From: Prorocentrum cordatum
Taxonomy: Eukaryota > Sar > Dinophyceae > Prorocentrales > Prorocentraceae
NCBI GenBank assembly: GCA_963575745.1
Contig: CAUYUJ010018305.1
Coordinates: 194,501-258,500 of the forward strand
DNA length: 64,000 bases
Reading direction: 5' to 3'
A program made the translations under genes and the position numbers. Positions 56,506 to 64,000 of the stretch are shown here, one piece after another; positions within the stretch are counted from its first letter, which is position 1; the number at the start of each line of letters is the position of its first letter. The notes under the pieces are model-generated. The model was not told where the DNA came from. It did no database searches and saw only the letters and a program-made list of their open reading frames with translations.

Positions 56506-56795
56506 ATACATATAGGTATAGGCATAGGTATAGGTATAGGTCTAGGTATAGATATAGGTATAGGTATAGGTATATGTATAGGTATAGGTATAGGTATAGG
56601 TAGAGGTATAGGCATAGGCATAGGTATAGGTACAGGTATAGGTATAGGTATAGGTCTATGTATATGTATAGGTATAGGTATAGGTATAGGTATAGGTGTA
56701 GGTGTAGGTATAGGTATAGGTATAGGTGTAGGTATAGGTATAGGTATAGGTATAGGTATAGGTATAGGTGTAGGTGTAGGTATACGTGTGTGTAT
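56506..56795 (+). repeat. TATAGG hexanucleotide array
   Basis: (GGTATA)n with occasional GGTGTA, GGTCTA and GGCATA variants, about 45 units. It encodes alternating Gly-Ile (plus) or Tyr-Leu (minus), again due to the repeat. Confidence 0.95.
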
Positions 56796-56829
56796 TTACA
56801 CATACATTTACACACGCATACACTCTAAT

Positions 56830-57558
56830 GGCCTTCGGCCCTTCCCGCCACCGCGCCTGGGTTGTGGGTATGAAGCGTGTTGGATTTTCGGTGGGATCTC
56901 GTGGGAGGCCTCTCGGGGGCCTCTTGGATGCAGTTTTTGAGGCCTCTGGGGGGCTGTTTTGGGGCCTCTTCGGGCCTCTTTTGGGCTACTTGGGGCCTCT
57001 TGGGGTGTCTTGGGGGCCTCTTTGGGGCCTCTTGTGGCCTCCTGGGCGCCTCTGGGGGTCTCATGGCGGTTTTCTTGGGGCGGAAGGTTCGGAATTTCGG
57101 TTCGTGTTCCTTCTCTTGGGCCCTTTGGGGCCGCCTTGGTCGCCACTTGGGCCGTCTTGAGACGCTCATGTGCCTTCTTGGGGCCATCTTCTCGCATGTT
57201 GGAGCCTTCTTCGGAGGCCTCTTGGAGGCCTCTTGGCAGCCTGGAGGCTTCTTGGGTTATCTTGAGGCCATCTTGGGCGTCTTCGAGCGATCTTTAGGCG
57301 TCTCGCGGCCTTCTTGGGCCGTCTTGGAGGCCGCTCGGGGCCCTCTTGGCCCGTCTTCGGGCCTTTTTAGGCCCGGAAAAGTTATGCGAGAACGCTTCCC
57401 GGAGCCCAGGTGGCACGCGGGAAGCCCCCAGTCGATTTCGGAATTGAAGGTCTGGGCTCCGCAACGACTCTGCAGAACTGAGGACAGAGGCTCCAGGGAT
57501 GAGGCAAAGGAACCGAGGGCGCGCCCAGTCCGTGCCCAGAGGCATGGTGGCGGAAACA

Positions 57559-57560
<2 letters not shown>
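56830..57560 (+). repeat. GGCCTCTTGGGG-rich dispersed repeat, copy 2
   Basis: Same composition and block order as 36130-36800, including 'tcggttcgtgttccttctc' (57098) and a GC-rich end leading to 'tggtggcggaaacat' (57544), compared with 'cggtggcggatgtat' at 36809. It is bounded by the hexanucleotide array on the left and (TA)n on the right. Confidence 0.7.
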
Positions 57561-57601
<41 letters not shown>

Positions 57602-57850
57602 CTGTATATATGTGTATACATATATAGGTCTGCAGGTACATATATACATGTATATATATATGTATACATACATATGTATGTATACACATGCGTATGTGCA
57701 CAGGCGTGTATATAGGTATGTTCATATGTATGCATGCGTGATGTAGGCATGTAGGTGTTGATGCATGCATGTATGTATGCGTACATGCCTGCATGTACGT
57801 ATGTATGCATGTCCATACATGCATACATACACATATACACGTATACATAA
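57560..57850 (+). repeat. TA and TATG array
   Basis: (TA)n at 57560-57595 is followed by degenerate TATG/CATG repeats to about 57850. Confidence 0.95.
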
Positions 57851-58004
57851 GGTCGATGAGCATATGTAGTATCACATTTATTGCATCACGTTGACCTCTT
57901 CATAAATATTGCCTTACGCAGCTTGCACGACATTGATTTTGCTTTGTAGAAGAATATTTGGATTTCCCCCCGGACTTAACGGGCCCCACTTTCGTATTGC
58001 AATT

Positions 58005-59200
58005 GACGTATGATCCTTCCCCATTGTCCATCTTGAATGCGAGGTCGTACCTTTCCAGTTAAACTGATATCCCCTCCGCATCCTTTGCAACAACTGCCAT
58101 GCGCGCGCACTCGTTAATGACAACTCAGCAGTTCTCAATAATTCCTCAAACACGTGGAACGAAGTGCACGCGCGTGCGTCGTCGCGAACGCATGCCGAAA
58201 TCCTTGAAGCAATCTTAGGTTTCGTAAGGATGTCGAAATCGAATGCCCCTTTTTTTCAAAAGCCACATGGTTCTCAACAGGAATTGTCAAAACAACCTTG
58301 CGATCGGGCTCTTGCGGATTCTCAAGGAAGCCGTTGTGATTCCCAACATGTTCATACGTTGCTACCAAGCGGGCCCCTCGCGCGCATATGTCGGAATCGC
58401 TCGAACGCCCTTGCGCGTGTGCTGTCGCAAGAACCCCTTGCAACAAGTGGGAAGAAGTGCACGCGCGTGCGTCGTCTCGCGCGAATGACGAAATCCTGCA
58501 AGAACCATATGTTTATGTTTCGTACGGGCTTCAAACTCGCGCTCCTGCGAATCCCTGAGGACACCAAGGGTTTGTCAACATTCTCATTCCATTCGGCCAG
58601 ACGGGCCCGTCGCGCCGCACGTCGGAATCTTCCGAGCTCCCTTGCGCGCGTGCTGGGAGGGGACACGGTCCGTGCCAAATCACAGTGCGCGGGCCATCCT
58701 CGCGCGTCGGCCGCGCGCGCACCTCGACCTCCCTCCCAAACTTTCATCACCGACGCGAAGGCGCCGTCATCGTCGTCGGCGTGATCAGCATCGGCGCCGT
58801 CACTGGCCTTGCCGTCGTCGTTGTCATCATCGTCATCAGCATCGCTACCGTCATCATCGCGTCCACCGTCGTCGACGTTGCAATGCCACCGCGCCCGCCC
58901 AAGTCGCCGACTCGCACCGTACTGCCCGCTGGGAAGTGCCCAGCTGTCAGCGCCACCGCGGCCGCGTCGGTCGCGCCAAATTATGTGGTCGCTGCGCGCG
59001 CGAGCATGCGCGGGCCAGCGAGGCCGCAGAGATGCACCAGCCAACTCCGAGCATGCATCGCAATCGTCGCCGCATGGGTTCTGCAAACCAACTTGCGGGT
59101 GGGTGGGTGGGATGATTGCGCGAACAGTGGAATGGACAACTCAGTGCAAACAAAAAGTGATTGCACCACGTAGATTTCGGCCCATTTTGCATTGCACAGA
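58005..59200 (+). repeat. 1.3-kb repeat family, unit 5
   Basis: Starts with 'atccttccccattgtccatc' and 'catgcgcgcgcactcgttaa'. Sub-repeats follow, then a conserved GTC-rich stretch at 58745-58980 with the frame VVDVAMPPRPPKSPTRT, 'gcaaaccaacttgcgggtgg' near 59084 and 'ttgcaccacgtaga'. It is separated from units 1-4 by about 3 kb of microsatellite and the GGCCTCTTGGGG repeat. Confidence 0.8.
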
Positions 59201-59890
59201 TGGCAGGAAATCGTGGACTGGGGTCCACGCTGGCTGACATACATACGTAAATCAGTAAGTGCGTATATATCTGGATGTGTTTAGGGGGATCCTCGGGGCG
59301 GCTCCCTCGCCGACGCGGCTGGGACGGTGTCCAGTCGAGAAGCGCCAGCGATATAGCGCGACTTGCCTCAAGAGTGCCGCGTGGAACCGCTGGGGCTGAC
59401 GTGCAGCTGCTGCGAGTTCCGAGGAATCGGGGTCATCGGCCGCTCACGAAGCTGTTCGCAGAGCTTGTTCGTGTTCTTGGCCTTCGAGAAGCAGACCCAT
59501 GCGCCAGTTGATATGCGCGAGTGGTCGTGAACACGAATGGACAAGCGTGGATGGTGACCGCCGCCCTGCCACTGGTCGGCACCGTGTTTTTTTCTCGCGC
59601 CTCGGTCTTGGTCAGTGTACAGGGTTTCGGGGATGGATGGTCTGATTCACCGCGAATGTCTGGATCGGATTTTTGTCGGTAGCACGCTACACGAGGCACA
59701 CATTGAGCGAGCATGTTTGCAGGGTACAGTGGTACGCCTGCGTGGTGTGTATTGAGATGCGCGTCGCAGTGTTTCGAACACAGGATTCGCCGCACTGGTC
59801 GCGGCGGGCGCCCCACTTCGCCGGCCTGGGCCGAGGTGAACGGCAAATTCGTCGTCGCCAACGACATGCCCAAGCGGGATATCGCCCCCG
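59201..59890 (+). other. No firm gene
   Basis: Single-copy-looking GC-rich DNA. A plus frame 59713-60012 starts in ordinary sequence (WAEVNGKFVVANDMPKRD) and runs into the acidic GAG repeat. It might be a coding relic with an acidic tail, but nothing identifies it. Confidence 0.35.
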
Positions 59891-59899
59891 CTGCGCAGG

Positions 59900-60475
59900 T
59901 TGAGGAGGATGACGATGAAGAAGAGGAGGAGGACGAGGAGGAGGAGGAGGAGGAGAAAGAGGAGGAGGAGGATGAGGAGGAAAGGGATGAGGAGGGGGAG
60001 CAGGAGGCGTAGGAGGAGGAGGAGGAGGAGGAGGAGGAGGAGGAGGAGGAGGAGGAGGAGGAGGAGGAGGAGGAGGAGAGGAGAGGACGAGGAGGAGGAT
60101 GAGGATGAGGAGGAGGAGGATGAGAGGGAGGAGGAGGAGGAGGAAAAAGAGGAGGAAGGGGAGGAGGAGGGGGAGCAGGAGGCGGATGAGGAGGAGGAGG
60201 ATGAGGAAGAGGAGGAGGAGGAAGAGGACTAGGAGGAGGAGGAGGAGGGAGGAAGAGGAGGAGGAGGACGAGGACGACGAGGAGGAGGAGGATGAGAAGG
60301 AGTAGGAGGAAGAGGAGGAGGAGGAAATGGAGGACGAGGAGGAGGAGGAAAGGGAGGAGGAGGGGGAGCAGGAGGCGGAGGAGGAGGAGGAGGAAGAGGA
60401 CTAGGAGGAGGATGAGGAGGAGCAGGAGGAGGAGGAGGGAAGGGAGGAGGAGGAGGAAGAGGAGGAGGAACCGTC
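59900..60475 (+). repeat. GAG/GGA trinucleotide array
   Basis: Nearly continuous GAG, GGA and GAA triplets, with GAT and GGC interruptions, for about 570 bp. Poly-Glu, poly-Arg and poly-Gly frames (plus) and poly-Leu/Ser/Pro frames (minus) are artefacts. Confidence 0.95.
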
Positions 60476-60479
60476 TCTG

Positions 60480-61379
60480 GTGGGAGGCTTCAAATACCGC
60501 GGCAGTGGACACGATTACGTACAGCGACAGAGAGCCCGTTTATTGCACGCATTTCCTGGCACGTGATACTCATTGGGAAGACGTTTTTTGTGATCTGCGA
60601 GGCGAGGACTGGCGGACTTGGCGGGATGGATGCTCATCGCAAGCTGAGTGGATGCGAATGTTTGGCGCGTTCGCGGCCGACGCGTGCGCCAAGTACGGGC
60701 TTCCTCAACCGGCTCCAGCTGCGGGCACGCTGGATGGCACGCCCAACGCTGCGAGGAGCGAATCCAGCATAGCCAACGTTGCAGAACGTCCCGGAGAACC
60801 ACGTCGCAGCCGGTTCGGACTGTGAGGGCTTTCAGTGGGAAGGTCCCGAGGGACGTTCTCTTACTTGTCTGTGATTGCAAGCCGTTGGTGGATTTTGCTA
60901 TGGGCACGTGTCCGCTCGCAGACATGTCCTGGCAACCATCGTTCAGAAGATTGACGCGCAGTTTAGCGAATGTGATTTTGAAAGGCATGCAGCCCCGTCG
61001 TTCCCACGGAGAAACGGCACTCTGGCGGAAGAGGGATTGTAACAAGATCGCAGACCACTTGGTTAATGTGACCATGGATGCGCAGAGCTCGTGGGAAGAA
61101 GTATACCCGCCAAGCGATTTCACCTTGAACCTCATCCACGCCAACTATGCAATGCACTGTGATGGTGGCACTCCCGCATCGCAGTGTTCTGCTTTGGCTT
61201 GGGTCTTGGAAGCACATGTTGATACAGAGCATGGGGTTGAGGTCATTCTCTTGGGCCGGAAGAGTATATACATGGCTAGCCCAATATCTTCTTTCACGGC
61301 GGAGCTTCTTGCATTGGAGAGTTGTGCCACGGCATTTAAACTATTTTGGACGACGCTCGTGCGGAACATTATGCGTTGA
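60480..61379 (+). CDS. RNase H-like protein fragment, half-domains in reversed order
   Basis: RNase H-fold coding sequence, probably retroelement-derived. The first part (60480-60825) reads REPVYCTHFLARDTHWEDVF and SQAEWMRMFGAFAADACAKY. A frameshift near 60820 moves reading to the frame ending at 61379. There, DVLLLVCDCKPLVDF (residues 69-83) and RDCNKIADHLVNVTMD (129-144) look like the third and fourth acidic positions of an RNase H domain. They are followed by NYAMHCDGGTPAS (166-178) and SSFTAELLALES (214-225), which look like the first and second acidic positions. A C-terminal half therefore precedes an N-terminal half: either two tandem domains, each partly preserved, or a permuted domain. 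A GAG microsatellite lies at each end, and the stop at 61377-61379 is followed by plausible continuation in another frame. I am sure of the fold more than of the protein's role. Confidence 0.6.
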
Positions 61380-61439
61380 AGGGGCAATCGTGCAACTTTC
61401 ATTTGGAAGGCCATCCTACACTGGATCTGAGCTGCGCCG

Positions 61440-61484
61440 AAAGAAAGAAAGGAGGAGGAGGAGCAGGACGAGGAGGAGGACGAG

Positions 61485-61517
<33 letters not shown>

Positions 61518-61850
61518 CAGGTGGATGAGGAGGAGGAGGAGAAGGAAAAGGAGAAGGAGAAGGAAAAGGAGGACGAGGAGGAGGAGGAAGAGGAGGAGGA
61601 TGATGACAATGATGAAGGTGATGATAATGATGCTGATGCCTATGAAGAAGGTGATGATGACGATGGTGATGATGATGATGACGATGATGATGATGATGAC
61701 GATGATGATGATGTTGATAAATATGACTGTGATGATGACTATTATGCTGATGATGACGATGATGATACATACGATAATGATGTTCGGTGGTGGTTATTAT
61801 TATTGTTGTTGTTGTTGTTGATGTTGTTGAACATTATTAATTCTAAAGAA
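61440..61850 (+). repeat. GAG, GAT and TTG trinucleotide arrays
   Basis: (GAG)n to about 61590, (GAT)n with GAC interruptions at 61600-61770, then (TTG)n at 61799-61820. Confidence 0.95.
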
Positions 61851-61855
61851 TAATT

Positions 61856-62588
61856 ATTGTTGGGACCCCTGGTGCACGGCCCCCCTGCGCCGCCTAGGCC
61901 GCAGCTACATTTTCATCATTTTCGTGAGGAAGCCTCAGGTAATTCGATGTGATCAAGATCCGGTTGTTTTGTTGTAATCCGCTTTCCCTTGCAAAAAACA
62001 CTATAAAATGACATTTCTTGTTCTAATATAATCAAATTTCAAGAATCCCTTGCAAAAAATAAGGTAAAGTGGACATTCGCGCGCGCAAGACGAAATCCTT
62101 CCAAAAGCTTAGTGTTCGGAGCGATTTTAACATAAAAACATCAAAAAACCAATGGTTTTTCAACAAAAAAATGTCAAAATCTCATCCCGCGCGCTCTTGC
62201 GGATTCGTAGGAAACCAACACTTTTTAAACATTTCTGTCAAACGGGCTTTTGCGAGCAACTTTTTCGAACTTCTGCGACAACGGTTGCGCACCTGCCAGG
62301 GCCATCATCCCTGTCAAATAATACCATGCGGGACACATTCGTTTTTTCTTCGCGCGCGCACGCCGTCGTCGTCGGCCGCGGGGCCCTGAATAGTAGCCAC
62401 GGTCGTCCGCATGCCACGAAGTGAAGTGTCCGAACGTCATAGGGCGGGAAGCTGGGTGTGGGTGGTGGCGAAGAGTCGTTTGGAAATTTGGTAGAGCTTG
62501 AACCGGCCCCCCCACAAAGTGGGGGTATTGCCCGCCTCCTATGAAAACCCTGGCACTGGTGAGAACGGAGTGTCCCCACGTGCTAGTA

Positions 62589-62626
<38 letters not shown>

Positions 62627-62735
62627 GGTTGTTGTTTTTCTTTGTTGCTGTTGTTGTAGTTGTTGTTTTGATGGTTTATTTTAGTTGTTTGTTTCGTTGT
62701 GGTTGTTGTAGTAGTAGTAGTAGTAGTAGTAGTAG

Positions 62736-62773
<38 letters not shown>

Positions 62774-62800
62774 GAACATTATTACTTCTAAAGAATAATT
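61856..62800 (+). repeat. 945-bp tandem repeat, unit 1
   Basis: Begins with 'attgttgggacccctggtgc'. It contains 'aagaatcccttgcaaaaaat' (62041), 'gcgcgcgcaagacgaaatcc', 'cctgtcaaataataccatgc' and ends in a long (TTG)n/(TAG)n microsatellite (62587-62775) followed by 'aagaataattattg'. It shares its central block with unit 4 of the 1.3-kb family. The conserved 90-codon frame has no recognised domain. Confidence 0.85.
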
Positions 62801-63590
62801 ATTGTTGGGGCCCCTGGTGCACGACCCCCCCGCCGCGCCTAGGCCGCAGCCTCATTTTCATCATTTTCGTGAGGAAGTCTCAGGCAAAACGGGTTGGTCC
62901 GGATCCGGTTGTGTTGTTACGATCGGTTTTCCCTTGCAAAAAATAAGCTAAAGTGGACATTTCTTGTTCTAACATAACCAAACTTCAAGAATCCCTTGCA
63001 AAAAATAAGGTAAAGTGGACATTCGCGCGCGCAAGACGAAATCCTTCCAAAACCTTAGTTTTCGTAGCGATTTTAACATAAAAACATCAAAAAACCAATG
63101 GTTTTTCAAAAAAAAATGTCAAAATTTCATCCCGCGCGCTCTTGCGGATTCGTAGGAAACCCAACACTTTTTAATCATTTCTGTCAAACGGGCTTTTGCG
63201 AGCAACTTTTTCGAACTTCTGCAACAACGGTTGCGCACCTGCCAGGGCCATCATCCCTGTCAAATAATACCATGCGGGACACATTCGTTTTTTCTTCGCG
63301 CGCGCACGCCGTCGTCGTCGGCCGCGGGGCCCTGAATAGTAGCCACGGTCGTCCGCATGCCACGAAGTGAAGTGTCCGAACGTCATAGGGCGGGAAGCTG
63401 GGTGTGGGTGGTGGCGAAGAGTCGTTTGGACATTTGGTAGAGCTTGAACCGGCCCCCCCACAAAGTGGGGGTATTGCCCGCCTCCTATGAAAACCCTGGC
63501 ACTGGTGAGAACGGTGTGTCCCCACGTGCTAGTAATTGTTGTTGTTGTTGTTGTTGTTGTAGTTAAATTCTGAGTTCAGAAGAATAATTA
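62801..63590 (+). repeat. 945-bp tandem repeat, unit 2
   Basis: Second unit, starting 'attgttggggcccctggtgc', nearly identical to unit 1 through 'ccccacgtgctagtaattg' (63521). The (TTG)n that follows is far shorter than in unit 1, showing rapid microsatellite length change. A third start-like segment ('aagaataattattgttgatc') begins at 63580 and departs at once. Confidence 0.85.
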
Positions 63591-63599
63591 TTGTTGATC

Positions 63600-64000
63600 C
63601 CCCCCACCGGTGCATACTGTTTTTTCTCAATCAAAGTGTGCCCCTCGACGCTCGCACCCTGTTTTTTGACAGGGAAACTCTTCCTGCTCAAAGTGGGCCC
63701 CTGGCCCCCGGGTTACAACAACAACGGCTCCCGCTTGAGACTTCCTTCAATTTAGGCAGGACCCCCGCTCCCGCCCGAGACTTCCTCGCATTTTATTCAG
63801 GAATCGCGCTCTCGCTTGGGACTTCCTAACAATTTATTCAGGAATCGCTCTCCCAGCGCTCTGGAGTCGCGCTCTCGCTGGAGACTTGCTTGCAACTTAC
63901 TGAAGAATAGCCTTGCGTTGGAATTTCCTGCAATTTGCCCAAGCGCTGCGCTCCCGACACCCAGGCACCCAGGAGTCGCGCCCGTTGTGGCCCCACGTGC
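63600..64000 (+). repeat. Dispersed repeat related to 45300-45565
   Basis: Tandem-like phrases 'caggaatcgcgctctcgctt' and 'gagacttcct' occur three to four times between 63730 and 63900, with spacing of about 45 bp. Related sequence lies at 45.3-45.56 kb. It runs off the window end. Confidence 0.6.

Noticed and set aside
59433-60512. 359-codon Leu/Ser/Pro-rich minus-strand frame (membrane protein-like)
   Set aside because: The hydrophobic run is the complement of the GAG array; it is not a set of real membrane segments.
1-64000. Dinoflagellate spliced-leader relics, tRNA or rRNA genes
   Set aside because: Looked for by eye (including the TTTTGGCTCAAG leader core); none seen. A covariance-model scan would be needed to exclude tRNAs or snRNAs.

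Overview
The window looks like nuclear DNA of a dinoflagellate alga. This is an inference. The non-LTR reverse transcriptase fragments resemble the LINE families common in dinoflagellates, and a retroelement here carries a cytosine-5 methyltransferase, a combination reported from dinoflagellates (Symbiodinium). Base composition is also patchy: AT-rich at 1.4-4.7 kb, very GC-rich at about 24.7-34.2 kb and 45.6-49.7 kb. I see no bacterial operons, rRNA, tRNA, CRISPR array or intact host gene. Nearly everything is retrotransposon debris or tandem repeats.

Layout. 0-5 kb: simple repeats (including a 70-nt G tract) and AT-rich DNA without genes. 5-16 kb: four plus-strand LINE copies, three of them truncated. 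The most complete (7.85-11.76 kb) has an ORF1-like piece, an APE-type endonuclease (GDFN) and a reverse transcriptase (FADD). Three copies end in a shared GAGGCYGAT motif plus an A-rich tail. A 78-bp minisatellite fills 12.07-14.15 kb. 16-18.4 kb: two satellite-like families. 18.5-21.65 kb: a decayed minus-strand LINE whose pieces lie in the expected order. 22.5-24 kb: GAT/GAG and 9-bp repeats. 24-27.4 kb: GC-rich DNA with nothing recognisable.

27.44-35.15 kb is the main feature: a GC-rich retroelement of about 7.7 kb with a Gag-like region, a reverse transcriptase, a C5-methyltransferase spread over three frames and a possible DUF4326-like tail. Its terminal and internal repeats follow the order A1-body-B1-A2-B2, the split-direct-repeat layout of PAT/DIRS-type (tyrosine recombinase) retroelements. 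A tandem pair with one internally deleted copy is the alternative.

35-45.3 kb: long CATG/TATG arrays, a GGCCTCTTGGGG-rich repeat, inverted GGAGTTGGT arrays able to form hairpins, GGGACAAA arrays inside a 741-bp duplication, and nested GCACCCGAAAG repeats. 45.3-49.8 kb: GC-rich DNA without firm genes. 49.8-59.2 kb: five copies of a 1.3-1.5 kb repeat unit, interrupted by CATG/TATG arrays and a second GGCCTCTTGGGG element. 60.5-61.4 kb: RNase H-like coding sequence in which a C-terminal half-domain precedes an N-terminal half-domain. 61.8-64 kb: a 945-bp tandem repeat, then a dispersed repeat also seen at 45.3 kb.

The genes do not form a host pathway. They encode reverse transcription, integration and DNA modification functions of mobile elements, and most copies carry frameshifts that could be real decay or consensus errors.
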